NCBI GenBank assembly: GCA_022496185.1
Contig: WTXG01000078.1
Location: 62,001 to 126,000, forward strand
Length of the DNA stretch: 64,000 nt
Direction of reading: 5' to 3'
Source: Multifurca ochricompacta
Taxonomy: Eukaryota > Basidiomycota > Agaricomycetes > Russulales > Russulaceae
Positions 1 to 12,500 of the stretch are shown piece after piece. Under the pieces are notes generated by a model that was not told where the DNA came from, searched no databases, and saw only the letters and a program-made list of their open reading frames with translations. Numbering within the stretch: the first letter of the stretch is position 1; each line of letters starts with the position of its first letter. Position numbers and translations under genes: made by a program.

Positions 1-820
1 TGCGGTTGGTGGAATACACGCGTAAATTTGTCAGAAAAGTTGATTGTAGACAGGGGAGGGGACGCACAGAATTGACCGCGCCGGAGGACGATGATGTGAC
101 TAGAATCAACGGCTGTTTCCATCTTACACCCGTGGTCGGTCGGGATACGGGCAGTAGCGAAAAGGCGCTTGTACTGGTCCATGTCGAGCGGAATCTTGCG
201 AACCGCATCTGGTTCCAGAATACCTGTACGCAAGTCGTGAATGAAGCCAAGGGACGAGATGATGAGGGATGCCGCTCTTGGGAGCTGTGAGCTGCGAGAG
301 GGAGTTGGGTCGTTCCTAATTGAAAAGTATGAACGATTGATAACTAAGGAGAGAGAAAAAAGGTAAACATACTCGAGGACGAAGAAGGGGTTGAGCGCAA
401 GGACTACTGGATCGGAGTGTTGGAGGTAGGACTCAAACCAAAAATCTTCGATGTAACTGAACGAGCAGATGTGCATGCACAAGAAGGGAGAGTGTCAGCG
501 TCGGGCTGGCCAACGGGGGGGAGGAGCCGATATGACTCGGAGAGGCACCTATCCTTTTTCTCTGAATACTCTATGAGGAGTTCTTGAGCACGCAGGCCAT
601 CTCCGCGTAGGAATGCGTCGACAGCTCTCTTGGTATTTTCGTGCTCCCTCTCATCCTGTAGTGCTTTAAGTGCGGTGAGATATCGACGACAAGTATCTTC
701 GAGGGGTGGAATGGGTAATTTGGGTAGTTGGCCTTGATGTGCCCAAGTACGTGCGGGCTTCTGAAGATCGACCTCCTTGTCTTTAAGGACCGTTGTAGTT
801 AGTGTGTTAGTGTTAGACAT
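1..820 (-). CDS. CAT2: Carnitine O-acetyltransferase, N-terminal part (cut by window edge)
   Basis: Choline/carnitine acyltransferase family; these enzymes move acetyl groups between CoA and carnitine for shuttling between peroxisome, cytosol and mitochondrion. Three exons are visible: 549-820, 373-456 and 68-291, joined by introns of 92 and 81 nt with GT-AG ends and matching phase. The chosen start (ATG at 820) gives a protein beginning MSNTNTLTTT. Family hallmarks seen in order are LPKLPIPPLEDTCRRYL, the AFLRGDG segment, SYIEDFWFESYLQ, DPVVLALNPFFVLED, the RAASLI helix and an IPLDMDQYKRLF block followed by ARIPTDHGC. The open frame extends upstream of the ATG, so a longer form with an N-terminal targeting leader is possible. 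The catalytic His region lies off the left edge. The last visible exon ends at 68 with donor GTGCGT. Family call is firm; the exact compartment is inferred only. Confidence 0.9.
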
Positions 821-1502
821 TGGTGAGCACCGGGATATTGTTACACTGCAGCACGGAATCCAGTTCAAGATCTCTAATATTGCGAATGGATGGTGTGTCG
901 GGGTTAAGCTATTATGACCCTCTTGATTCAAATCACCGTCACCGTCACCGTCACCGTCATCCGCATTTACCACGCGCCAGCTGTATCAGCCGACGATAAA
1001 GCATTTTATCGTAAAAAGCCGTTTATGGCGTCTCCTCTGACTTTACTGTGGCGCTCACCGACCAACACGAGACCATTGATGTCATATTGGGCGTGGGCGC
1101 ACACGCATACATACGGGTATGAGGTGGCTTCGATCCTTCCAACGGTGTTCCCGGGCTTCTTTCTCTCTCTCGAACTCAAGCCAATAAGCACGAAAATGTG
1201 TGCTCATCTCATCTCACTCACATCTCAGGAACGCGGACCGTGAGATCGGAGTAGTGAACGAACGAATTGGCGAGAATCCATAATGGTGCGACCAAAAGGT
1301 TGCCACCTCACGGCCGACAACAACGACACCAGGCAAGTAGTTAAGTTGATCACAAAAAGTCAGAAGAGGTTCCATCGGTAGCTTTATAAATCAACAGTCC
1401 TTAATTGTGCTAATACTGAGAAACCCCATCAGCCTGCTCCAATTCTTGACAGAATTTCAACTTGTATCCATCCGAGTCTATATTACTAGGGGAAGTGTCT
1501 CC
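821..1502. other. Intergenic: carnitine acetyltransferase promoter side
   Basis: No gene recognised. It contains the upstream region of the carnitine acetyltransferase gene and the 3' flank of the decayed kinase-like gene. A short hexanucleotide repeat, (TCACCG)4, lies at about 933-960. Confidence 0.6.
933..960. repeat. Hexanucleotide microsatellite (TCACCG)n
   Basis: About four tandem TCACCG units, directly readable, upstream of the carnitine acetyltransferase start. Confidence 0.85.
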
Positions 1503-3392
1503 TCAGCTCAGATGCTCAAATACAAATACAAACGGATCTATTCCGCACCTCCAAGTTTTGTGCTCTCTCCGAGGCTTGCTTATCGCATGTTCTAGAACCA
1601 AGCTATCATGTCCCTTCGTAATTGATAGGTCATAGTCCTTCGCCAAGTCGCGGTGAACACAAGCAGTCGGATAGTATAATGGTCTAGAATACACTTCCCC
1701 ACCCCAGTCAAAATCTACCAACATGATCTGTTCAGGGTCCCTCTTGCTGATGATCACATTTGCTTCTCGAAGGTCCCCATGCACCCATTCCTTTTCATGA
1801 AATTCGTTCACCAACCGCCTGAGGTCCTTCGACCACGTCTCAAGTATTTCGGTGAATAATGTCTCAGATCAGATTCTCCATGATCAATCCACTCCATTAC
1901 AACGATGTGCCACCCATCAGGAGCATTCCCATAGCCTAGTAGTTTGGGTGCACGACCTTCCTCTGCATGTAGTTTTCGGAGGTATCGCCGAGTGAACTTG
2001 ACAATCACCTTGCCTTAACTTTCAGCTGCAGTCGTCATATAGATGAACCGATTCGGATATCGATTTCCACCTTCTCCTTGAAATACTTCCCTGTTGATCT
2101 CAAACTTGAACATTCCAGGGCCAGGTATAGCAGTATCCTGATACACATATGGGAAATCCCCTAGATGCGAGCGCTCTTGAGGGTCAACATCAATCTCTTC
2201 TAAGGGGGTGTCATAAACCCTCTCTCTGTCTTTCATGATATGAGAGCGAAGAGTGCAAGCAACTTCAAACGCCTTCAGCAGGGTCTGTCTAGCATATCTG
2301 TTCCCAGACTCTATCGCCGTGGAAAGGTGCGGCGTTAAAGCCACTAGTCGCGTCTTCTTGGTAGTAAATGTCAGTGCATAAGATCCAATGTGTGCTCCTG
2401 CAAGAAGATTGGTCAGAATCAACACAGAAGGATTGGTGCTCACCAGCCACAAGTATTTCCAATGCCAAGGAATGAACATTGATTGACTGGGTATAATAGG
2501 TGGGGCGGGAAGCTGTATCAATGGGTCACAATTGGTGGTACCCAACTCATTCTTCACTTTGACTATCTGATGGATGGCCACCATGGACATCTCCCGATCT
2601 GATTGGGTCGAAAACCCGTGTCCCAGAATATTCGTTTAGACCCTTACGGGCTTCGGGCGCGTGGTCCTTTTCAAAACCGTAATATGAGGGACATCACACT
2701 GGTAAATTGGTCGACGACTCTTTCAAAATCGGGCTTGTTCGCGATGGGCTCAGGGTCAATCAAATCACGGTGGAAGTAGGCAAGCAATAGTCCGAACCCA
2801 TGATATATGAGAAATATGGGAAGGAGGTCCACATCAGTACTCGGCCGATCGTTCGCAATGCAATCATTGGAGTTTTTCTGCACCTTACGCACACTATCAT
2901 AGTGTGAAACGGAAGGGGGTGCTTCCTTGATGAAAGGTCCTGATAGGAACTTTTTTTGTTCGGTTTCTCTTTCTTGAGCTGGGAACTGAGCGTTATTATC
3001 TGAACGATATTATCAAAAGTAATGCTTGCCTGGTTCTATGTGAAGTACGAGTTGAATAGTGTCTAGTTCGGGCCAAGTGGGATACATGGACACTTTCTCT
3101 GTATCATGGATTTGTCTGAGATCGTTGGTGCAAAGTCTCCTCGGGTTCGATATCAATGAGAGTTATTTGTACGATTCTACGGTGGCACGTAAAGATCACG
3201 AACCAATGAACTGAGTGAAAGCTGGGAGCAGCCAATATTCTGTTTATTCAGATCAATCCTGAGCCTCTCCCAGACAGCGTCCTTGACTTCCGCAAAAATG
3301 GTATTTTCTTGAATAGGAATAATCAGGGGCTCATCGAGCCATGGGACAGAAGTTTGGAAGTAGAGACATGCCGCATGCCTGACCGTCCTTGT
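1503..3392 (-). pseudogene. Kinase-like protein (fungal PK-like family), disrupted
   Basis: Protein-kinase-fold protein of a kind common in Agaricomycetes. Reading down the minus strand: an N-terminal block near 3380-3200 (PWLDEPLIIPIQENTIF, then NIGCSQLSLSSLVRDL), a block at 3120-3010 (TYPTWPELDTIQ-like segment reading MYPTWPELDTIQ), a block at 2990-2672, one at 2590-2015, and the kinase core at 2008-1503 with catalytic-loop-like HGDLREANVI and metal-loop-like VDFDWGG. HGD replaces the usual HRD, as is normal for this family. The frame is interrupted by an apparent one-base loss near 2672, an in-frame TAA at about 2012-2014 just before VIVKFTRRY, and another one-base loss near 1860. The two losses fit assembly errors seen elsewhere in the window, but the stop codon does not, so I call it a likely pseudogene. 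Substrate and role are unknown. Confidence 0.6.
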
Positions 3393-3841
3393 TACTTGCT
3401 ACTTGCTCTGATATTTGTATCATATGTTCGTTTTTTTTTTTCATTAAACGCGCGGACGATGTCGTATTAGTGAATATTGGGGTACATTAAATACTAGTCT
3501 ACAATGGACAAAAAAAAAGGTAAGCAAAGAACTTTTCTGTGGCTTGCTAAGAACAACTTTTTTTTAGCGATACATGAGACTTGCAGGTGAACTGAAATGC
3601 GAATATAAACTGAACATTGGTGTACACAGTTAGATGACAGCCTTCCCTTTCCCTCCCCCCTCTCGCCAATTACCCTGGGATCAAGAGATGAAAGACGGCT
3701 GGACCAGAACATCAAGCCCAAAAGGACATTACGTGAGTTACCTCTCGTACGTCCATCTCCACACGTAAGAGGGCGTACATGGGACGATGACGATGACCAA
3801 ATTCCAAAACATACGGCGGCGCCAAAACTTGACGCACGCCG
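3393..3841. other. Intergenic between kinase-like gene and HSF
   Basis: No coding signal recognised. It holds poly-T/poly-A runs and presumably the 3' UTR of the heat-shock factor gene. Confidence 0.5.
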
Positions 3842-6079
3842 CTACGTTTTATTCCGCTTCACGCGCGGCGGGTCAGTGGCGGCGATGGAGGTGTCTACCC
3901 CATCTGTCATGGCACCGAGCAAAGGTGATGCTCCCCTCGCCATCCCCGTCGTCGCAGTCGATGGAGTCAATAATGGAAGCGTGAGTTCTGCGGCGTCTGA
4001 GGTCCTCTTGCGTCCCGCTACCGTCCGCTCTTCCTCCTGGAGCACCTTGGCCACTGCGTCGATTCCCGATCCTGAGCCAGACAGGAGCGTTGGTGTGGCC
4101 GTGCTCCTCCTATCCACAACAGCGTCGACGTCGACGTCGACGGGTAAGCCAGCACTATCTTGCTCGTTCGCAAAGGCGATCAAAAAGGCGTCAAAGTCAA
4201 AGTCCCCTGTTGCTGCTACCATTCCTGGGGCAGTCGATGTCGGTAACCCGTCGGAAGAGGTATGTGCAGGTGGACCGTGCGGAGTTTCCTCTCCTACTCC
4301 TGCTCCTGCAGACGTGGCGGATGTGGCTGGTGTGAGTGCTATCGAGTCTAATCCCATGTTTTCGATAAGCGCGTTGATATTGGCCTGTAACACATCCACA
4401 TTCACGTCGATCTCATTCGCATTCTGGTACGTGCGGGCTAGACGTGCCTGGTCTTCATCAAGCTGTAAGGCGCTCGGGCCAATGGTATCCTTGCTGTCGA
4501 ACGTTAGCGCATTATTGGCGCCGTCGTAAAGCGCAAGCTGAGAGAGTTGTGGGAGGTCCATTGATATCGGTGGTGTCCATGAGCCCGATTGGTTAGTGAC
4601 TGCTGGAGGGGACGATAGGGAAGCTGGCACCGGCGTCGACCCATTTGGGGAACCAGATGAGATGAGTTGCACGAGGCGCTGCACTTGGCCAGGAGACTGC
4701 AGCAGTTGCTGAAAGGCAGCTTGCATTATTTGGTCCTGTGTCGGAGACGGTGATGGACCGTGTGTCGGTTGTGGTCGGTGCAACTCTAGTGCAGATTTGT
4801 TGTTGGCCGAGGCTGTGACAGGCACTGGCGCTTGGACATTTGAACTCGATGATGAGTTCGCCCATGATGGAGCCATAAGCGTCCCTGAACCGCGTTCGGG
4901 AATGTATGCCCCCGCGGATGCGGATGGTGTTAACGGACTAAATGATGGGGTTGGCGATGGGACTCCCTGTGAATTGACAGAAGATGCGTCAATCCGGGCA
5001 AAAGATACTGGGAGGGGGAGGGGAGAAAGAGAAGGTGTGAGCGCAAGTGATACGAGCCCATCAAAGGTGACTTACGAGGTGTCGCTGGCTGCTCCTCTGT
5101 AAGTATAGTCTCTGTGATGCTCTTATTATCGTCATCCTCCACTTCGACAACTTCCACGGCCTTGGGCTTGTTATTCTCGGGGCCATTGCCAATAAGGAGA
5201 AGTTGATTACGACGGACAACTAGGGGCGTTGATGAGCCATGGTTGTCGACATCCGTACCTTCATGACTCGTCGCGCGCCCAAAGACACTGGCCAAGAACT
5301 TGAGGATTCGGTTGATGGTATCCTGCTGGTTCTTGTATCTCTCGCGTGCGGCTAGAGCCTCTTGCCAGAGGTGTTGATTAGAGGCTTTGAGCTCGTTGAG
5401 ATCAGTAGAGATGGCTTGCTGATGGCGCTTTATGGCAGTAATGCCACTGACGATGGAATTGACGTCCAGGAGGTGGGTGCCACCCTGAGCAGGGATGGGA
5501 ACGTCACCATCCCCAAGATCAGGGTTCTGCTGGCTACCCCCTTTACTGTTTTTTCGTGTGACGAGACAGAGGAGATCAGGCTGTCCTCTATGAAAGCTAG
5601 GGTGCTCAAAGTTCCAAAACTCAGTTTCAGTATCGCTCTTCAAGACTCCTTGTTGAAGGTGGGGTATCTTGTGGAATCCGTACATGTTCAATTGTCGAAC
5701 AAAAGAAGAGAAATTTCTGTGCTTAAAGAACCGCGGGAGGACATCATTCGCGAAGCGCTCATGCTCAAAGACTAGGAAGGGTGAACTGAGAGGATTAAGA
5801 TGGGTGAACTGAGGGTGTGACTTACCGAAAAACGAGTCCCCGGTATCCGACCATCGTATGAGCTCATCAGTACTTGAGGCGTTGACCAACCTAGTAAGTA
5901 AGAGGGATTTTAAAGTGACTCGTAGAAGGGAAATCGATCAGGACGAACTCGTAGAGTTTCTGTACGAAAGGAGGCACCATTTGGCGGGTTGCCTTGTTGA
6001 GGGCGGGAGAAGGCCTGTATGTTCTTGTCAGGGCCTGGCTTTCTGATGAGGATGCCATTTGTGAGGACGACCCTCGCAT
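3842..6079 (-). CDS. HSF1: Heat-shock transcription factor (HSF1-type)
   Basis: Nuclear transcription factor that binds heat-shock elements as a trimer and activates chaperone genes. Exons: 5949-6079 (or from ATG 6058, giving MASSSESQ), 5826-5890, 5076-5771 and about 3842-4962. The winged-helix DNA-binding domain starts at PPFVQKLYE in exon 1 and continues with FVRQLNMYGFHKI and EFWNFEHPSFHRGQP (roughly residues 28-130). It is followed by a heptad-rich HR-A/B oligomerisation region (about 5300-5480 on the DNA) and a long Ser/Thr/Pro-rich C-terminal activation region ending RVKRNKT. The last intron is uncertain: the donor GTAAGT at 5075 is clear, but the nearest acceptor (5010) would bring a TGA into frame. 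The acceptor ending at 4963 keeps the frame and gives about 663 residues. Family call is secure. Confidence 0.93.
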
Positions 6080-6302
6080 TCGATAAAAACAATCAAAGAA
6101 AAGAAAAGGACAAGACAAAACAAGGTAAGCCGAAGGAGGGGGTGACGCAGTGTTTACATACAACACATTTACTTACTCCATTACGGGTAGCCAGGTAGCA
6201 CAGCCTCTGAAGCTTGATGGCCTCCGCACAAAATTAAAAAAAAACTATACTAAATATATAACTAAATCACTTTTTAAACCATTCTAACTTGTCATGCTCA
6301 TC

Positions 6303-7149
6303 TCAGCCTAAGCGCTCTTCCTGACGACTGTACTTCACATGCCTCCAAATCAACGTCCATATCGCAGAAAACAATCCAAGGGGCGGGATTAACCATTTCA
6401 GCCTCCATGACCACCCTGCTTCCAGGTGTAATCGCCGTGCAAACGACTCTACTTGAACCTCGAGCTCTGCTTGCGTTCCCGAGTTATCTATTACAATGTC
6501 GGCATAAGCAAGCTTCTCCGCGATCGGAAGCTGGGCTTGTAATCGCGCTCGGGCAGCGTCGCGCGTCGATTTATCTCGTTGCATGAGTCGCTGTAGCTGT
6601 ATTTCTGCCGAACTACCCCGATCGCGAGGATAAGGATAATAGGTCGTCATCAGCGGCATGCGCGCGCACGGTTGTGCGATTAAAAAGACAGACCAGTAAA
6701 TGACGACGACTTTGCCAACCCATTGATAGATCTTGGACTCTATGAGCAGGGGAACGTCCAACACGCACACCTTCTCGCCACGTAACCAACATTTGAGGAC
6801 ACCCATGGCCATTTCCCAACGGACGGCAGGGTGAACTATCGCGTTGAGTTGTCGCCGCTTCACCCCGTCATTGAACACGATAGCGCCCAGTTTGGCACGA
6901 TTGAGTGTCCCATCTTCTTGCAAAATTTCTGGACCAAACGTGGAGACGATCTTCTTGAGCGCACGGGTTCCAGGACGGACGACTTCCCTGGCAAGGACGT
7001 CTGCGTCAATCACCGGGATGCCACGGGTTGCTAATTGTTTCGAAACTGTTGATTTTCCGGTGGCGATACCACCGGTGAGACCTATCACTGCACCATTTAA
7101 GTTGGAGAGATAATATTTTTTTAAAAAAAGTAGTGTACATGCCCAACAT
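6303..7149 (-). CDS. CAB5: Dephospho-CoA kinase
   Basis: Catalyses the last step of coenzyme A synthesis, ATP-dependent 3'-phosphorylation of dephospho-CoA. Walker A is GGIATGKST near the N-terminus; further CoaE signatures are IDADVLAREVV, HPAVRWEM, VLDVPLLIE and QLQRLMQRD, with the C-terminal VIDNSG motif. An intron at 6613-6693 is 81 nt (a multiple of three), so the frame stays open through it; removing it restores YCSAEIQLQRL. The N-terminus is best explained by ATG at 7149 and a 55-nt GC-AG intron (7088-7142), giving MLVIGLTGG and a total of 236 residues with frame preserved. A hydrophobic C-terminal segment (LIPPLGLFSAIWTLIW) could be a membrane anchor. The alternative start without the GC intron would add an unusual hydrophobic leader. 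Confidence 0.9.
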
Positions 7150-7410
7150 GTCAATGCCCGGTGTGGTGTGTAGGGGTCGGTTCAGTCAGCCCTTGGGCCA
7201 GCAGGGGTGGCTTGACTTGGCTACGTGTGATTAGTCAGCAAAAGTAAGGAGTCAGTGTCGGCCTGGCCTGGCCGGTCTTACCTTCCATAATCAAGTAGGC
7301 CGACGGCCATACTTCCGATGACCCGACCCGACCTCCGTCCATTACGGCTCACATACACTTTCCTTTCACTTCACTTCATAATTCAACCTTACTTACAACA
7401 CTCAACGAAC
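7150..7410. promoter_or_regulatory. Divergent intergenic region, dephospho-CoA kinase / SF3B2
   Basis: Only 261 bp separate the two outward-facing starts (7149 minus, 7411 plus), so both promoters must lie here or overlap. It is GC-rich near CoaE and CT-rich (ACTTTCCTTTCACTTCACTT) just before the SF3B2 start. No defined transcription factor site is claimed. Confidence 0.5.
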
Positions 7411-9569
7411 ATGTCTGTGGCAGTTCAAAGTGTCCCAGCACTAAACGGTATCAATGGAAACGCATCTCTGGCGTCAAAGAATGTAAAGTCAAAGAATCAA
7501 CTTAGACGACAAAAGGCCAAGCAGAAGAAGGCTGCCACACAGGTGCGTGTCTGGTTCGATACTCCCCAATTAGCCTCGTCGAAAACTTGACTTCTTCAAG
7601 GAGAGAAATGACAAGGAAATCCCAGTAACAACCGTAAAGAAGGAAGAGGTTGATCAACAAGACTCTGGGAATGTTGAGTACGTGTTTGAGCAGTTGGATG
7701 TAAAGGGAGCTGCCCTCGAGGCCTTCTCCGACGTATTTGCCCGCTTTCAGTTCGATCTCGAGGAGGCACCAGTGCGTCAATAATCATTCATCTTCTCTTC
7801 ATCACCCTCAACTGTTTCTTAAGGTGAAATCTGAGGAGCCGTCCAAGGGCGAGGTCATTTATTCCGACGATGAAATGGCCGGCGAGACAGACTCTGAAGA
7901 CGAGACGGAGAAGAAGCCCCTCTCCAAGAAAAAGCAGCGCAAGCTCAATCGACTTACAGTCGCAGAACTCAAGCAGCTCGTCTCAAAACCTGAAGTCGTC
8001 GAATGGACAGACATATCCGCCGCAGATCCCCGGCTTCTTCTCCACCTCAAGTGCTATCGCAACACCATTCCCATCCCCGCACATTGGAGCGCTAAGCGTG
8101 ATTATCTTCAAGGAAAGCGCGGTATCGAGAAACCACCTTTTCAACTTCCTTCCTACATCGCCGACACGGGCATCGCAACACAACGCGATGCAGTCAAGGA
8201 AAAGGAGGCCAACATGTCGCTCAAGGCCAAGACCCGTGAGCGCGTGCAGCCCAAGATGGGTAAAATCGACATAGATTACCAGAAACTCCACGACGCGTTT
8301 TTCAAATTCCAGACAAAACCCCCCTTGACGACCTTTGGTGAGATGTACTACGAGGGTAAAGAATTTGAAACCTCCCTCAAAGAAAAACGGCCTGGAGATC
8401 TTTCGACCGAGCTCGTCGAAGCTCTTTCTATTCCTCCACTCGCCCCACCTCCATGGCTCATTAGTATGCAGCGCTTTGGCCCTCCTCCGAGTTACCCCAC
8501 ACTTCGGATACCTGGACTGAATGCACCCATTCCTGAAGGGTACGTACTTATGGTCATCCTCTATTGACCGCATCCCGCTCACAACCTCTCAACTGCTACA
8601 GCGCACAGTGGGGCTTCCACCCAGGTGGATGGGGAAAACCGCCACTAGACGAGTACAACCGTCCTCTATATGGTGACGTATTTGGTGTTTTACCAAAGAC
8701 AAATGACACGGCGGTATGTTCAATGCCGACCGTTTTTTTTTCTAGTACTAGTAGTTACTGATGCTTCCTGTAGATGGGGGAGCCCGTCGACAAGAATTAT
8801 TGGGGAGAGCTCGAACCCGAAGAGGGTGAGTCAAAGTTCGCTTCAGTATGACTTCTCGCGTGTCTGACAAGATCCGCAGATGAAGAAGAAGACGAGGAGG
8901 AGGAGGAGGAAGAGGAAGAAGAGGACGAATCTGCAGAGGCTACCCCAACTGATGGCTTCCAAACACCATCAGGTCTCGCAACGCCATCTGGCATGGCATC
9001 CGTCGTGTCGACGGTCGCCGCAGGACTCGAAACACCCGACTTTCTCGAACTGCGCAAGACATCCACAGCCCCAGCGCGAGACGAGAGTGGCAATCGACAA
9101 CTCTACTCGGTGCTACCGGAGAAGCAGGCGAGCGTGCGTGGTCTTATGGGTTCCGAGCGTGGGTACGATGTCAGTGCTGTGGCGGGCGCGACTGTACCTG
9201 TTCTTGGGGAGGAACGTGGCACCAAGGTAAGTCGCTTAACTGATACCCAAAAAAAAAAAAGCCTCTGATATAATCGATCCTCCCCCGTTTATTTACACTT
9301 TTTTTTTCTTCTTTCGTGTTTAGCGCAAGGCCGGTGGCGTGGACGTTACACTCGACGTGAGCGAGCTCGAGGGCTTATCCGAGGAAGAATTGCGGAAACG
9401 ATACGACGCTCATGCGCGTGGGAGTGCTGGCGTGCCCGGTCAGGGCCCCGGACGGGAAGACTTTTCGGACATGGTCGCAAAAGAGATGGCAAAGAAGCGA
9501 CAGAAGATGGAGGCGGATCGCGAGCGCGGCAAGAAGGACAGTAAGGGTGGGCGAGATTTCAAGTTCTAG
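7411..9569 (+). CDS. CUS1: Splicing factor 3B subunit 2 (SF3b145 / Cus1)
   Basis: Component of the SF3b part of U2 snRNP, which holds the branch-point duplex in the spliceosome. Seven exons with clean GT-AG junctions: 7411-7542, 7601-7771, 7824-8539, 8602-8713, 8774-8825, 8880-9226, 9324-9569. They sum to 1776 nt, a 591-residue protein. The start ATG gives MSVAVQSVPALNG. Exon 3 carries the DUF382 region (EWTDISAADPRLLLHLK, IPIPAHWSAKRDYLQGKRG) and the proline-rich PSP domain (SIPPLAPPPWLISMQRFGPP), which continues in exon 4 as WGFHPGGWGKPPLDEYNRP. Exon 6 begins with a Glu/Asp-rich run, and the C-terminus has ELEGLSEEELRKRYD and a basic tail. The reading frame is intact throughout, in contrast to eIF4A nearby. 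Confidence 0.96.
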
Positions 9570-12500
9570 AAAGAGCGCGTATACAGGCAACGCTTTTTTT
9601 TTTCTTGTTCTTCGCTTTTTACTACTACTTGTAAGCAACAGGCCCTAGTTGAGACTATATGATATGATTATTCCATCTCTCATTTTCTCTCTTTTTATTT
9701 TATTTTTTCCCCCGAGCATCAGACTGCTCTCTAGGTCTGGCCGTTGCTGGGGCCGCACACCTTGATTCTCCTAGCAAGCACTTTCGCAACGATGGTTTGG
9801 AATGAGCCGAGTTGGCCTGAGTGATATGTGTATACCAATACTGAGTTTTTATTTTTTTTTAAATACAAAACATTGATTTTTTTTTTTTCTTCTTGATGAA
9901 TATACACTACCTGATTTAGTTGTGAATGAAGGGGAAAACAGCTTTGGGCTATATACACTTATTGAGACTTTATTAAAGGATATATAGCGGCAGCCGAGGA
10001 AGTTGAAACCTACCATGACACTATACTATGAAAAGGAACTGATTCTAGAAGAGAAAGGCAGGGGTTTGGGGTGTACGAAATGGATTACCTGCTGCTGCAA
10101 TTGAAGCTTTCGTCAGGCTGACGATATATATGATGTGATAATGATGGTGATGATGATGATGATGATGTTCATTCCGCCTTTCTTTCAATCCCTTTTCCCA
10201 CTTCTCGCGTGCGCGTGAGATAGATGATGGAAGTCTCTCTGTCTCGGTAGATGGCGCCAGGTGCTTTCCTTTTCAAGTTCTAGTCACTCTAGTGAATGGT
10301 GTTTAGCCGCACGGGTCATGTTCATATTCATGTGACTGCTGCTCTCAGAGGCAATCGCGTCAACGATGTGTCTAGGTAACAATTCATGTCATTTCTACAT
10401 AATAATAATAATAATAAAAATACTTACTTGGTTGCGGTTTGAGTGAGTTACACATGCACAGCTCTTGTAGTTGTGGACAAACCAGCGGCCATCTTATTTT
10501 TATTTAGTCAAGTTAATCAATTAATCAATCAAAAAATCAATCAGGTTCTAGGGTTCTAGTGTTGGTTGAACTGACCCTGACCTCCACCTGTCCCACGTGC
10601 AATGGCGAGTTTCAGGAGGCCAGACAGGAGGCGGCCAGGTGTTGCCTTCCTGCCTGATACAGTTCAGTTCACCTCCCCACGAACAGTTGTTGCGCAGCAC
10701 GCTCCCACCCACACTAGTGTCTATAATGTTTGAGGGCGATGTGTAATTTAGGCGCCATAGACTGCCGAACCCACGCACGGGTCGATTTATTCGGTTGTAG
10801 TGATAGAGTGAACTGTCCGAGGATTGATTAAGGGAGATTGGATTCAATTTAAATAGTCGTATTTGTTTGTATAACATAACTGCACCCGATGGATGGATGG
10901 AGCTATGACAAGAGCAGCCGTGTCGCGCCTCTGAGTGATGAGACCTCACTACCAGCGGCCCGAGGTCTCTTTTAATAATACTGTATCTTACTTTCGCAAG
11001 GCAACGATATAGGGTCTGCACTTCAAAGACAGGGATGAGGACACGCCGCGCCGCGCCTACTCTTGATTGATTGATTGAAGACGAGATCAAAGAAGAAATC
11101 GTACAGTGGTCGTCGGAGAAATAAAGGAGACGCGGCGCAATAAATTTTTGATACCAGCTCCCAAGAATGCACGTAGAGTGATAAGTAAAGTGACAGTTCC
11201 CCAGTACCAGATTATGCCAATATGATCGTTATATACCAATGACGAGAAAGAGGGGAGGAACGGGGGGGGGGGGGAATGAAGTAGGTTTGATGCATTCGAA
11301 AATCCCGCGTTCGAGTGCCAGCTCTTAGTTGTGCTTCATTAGTACTAATGAGTGAACGAGGCCCCGTCAGAGGGGAAGGGAAGGGGGTTACGCCGCGAAA
11401 GCTGAGGTCGCCGCCGTGGCAGTCAGCCCCTGCACAGCCAAATCTGTCAACAGTCACGCTCATGACAGAAGTAGGAAGGCATGGTATATCATGTGGCGTC
11501 GAAGGGTTGGCATGAGTTAAGGGTTGGTGAGGAACGAGGGGCGGCGCGATAGATAAGATGATCACATAACATCGAAGAGGAGAAAGTGATCACGACTAGG
11601 CAAGTGATGAACTCACGTTCATATGCAGCTCTTTGACGCGTGGCAGCAATGTAATTACCACTTATGAGACGGGCTGTGAGTTTGCCACACTGAAACGAGC
11701 GAGGGGCCATGATGAGACAGAACCAAGGCCATCATTTAGTCACACATGCGTTGTGTCACAAGACCTGCGATGGTTTACTGACGATGCAAATTTGATTGTG
11801 AATCACAGAAACGGTAGCAAAAGCCCCCAATGTGGCCCCATGATGACGAGTAAGTTTGCTACGAGGAGAGAAGCCAACGCGAGTGGGGAAGTGGTCAAAA
11901 CATCCCACGGGTGTGTTGCGTTGACCTCATGCGCATTAAAGAATGTTAGCGCCCATGTGCCCCTCAATCATGCAGACACAGGTATGGTTGCAGCGTCTTT
12001 GGCATGCGGACCTACTTGTTGTACAATAAAAGTGACGAAGCTTATTGAGGATTGAAGATAGAAGCCTGTTGATACACGATAGGAGGGGTTGTGGGTGGGG
12101 CGCAAAGATCCCAACGACACCGAATGCGGAAATGATAAAGTCTACAGCACAGATTTCCCGAGTCGGAGTTGCAGCGTGATTGCGCGCAGTGGCCGAATAC
12201 ACTTAAAACTTCACTTGGAGCTACGATTCTCCTAGTGATGCACCGCACACCCGTCGGGAAGGAATGGCAGCCAGCCCATCTGAAATGACACCGCCATTGG
12301 GCGGCGCGTGCGGAGGAGCATGCCGTTTCAAGGAAAGAGGTCGTCGTGGGCATCCCCGTGACATGATGATGCTTTACTTGGACCTCGCCGTGCTGATAGA
12401 ACGGTTTAGAAGAGTGTAATGTGAAGTAGAGAGGGAAGGGAAGGGAAGGGGTATCATACGTTATGGACCCCTTGTCAAAACGGGAAAGTAGACATGCGGA

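Noticed and set aside
6..290. Plus-strand open frame at the left edge
   Set aside because: It is the reverse of a carnitine acetyltransferase exon whose minus-strand reading shows clear family motifs.
3876..4529. 217-codon plus-strand open frame
   Set aside because: It lies antisense to the low-complexity C-terminal region of the heat-shock factor and has no motif of its own.
11295..11330. GTTCGAGTGC resembling a tRNA T-loop
   Set aside because: The flanking bases (CCCGC / GCCAG) do not pair as a T stem, and no D-arm, anticodon arm or acceptor stem could be placed.
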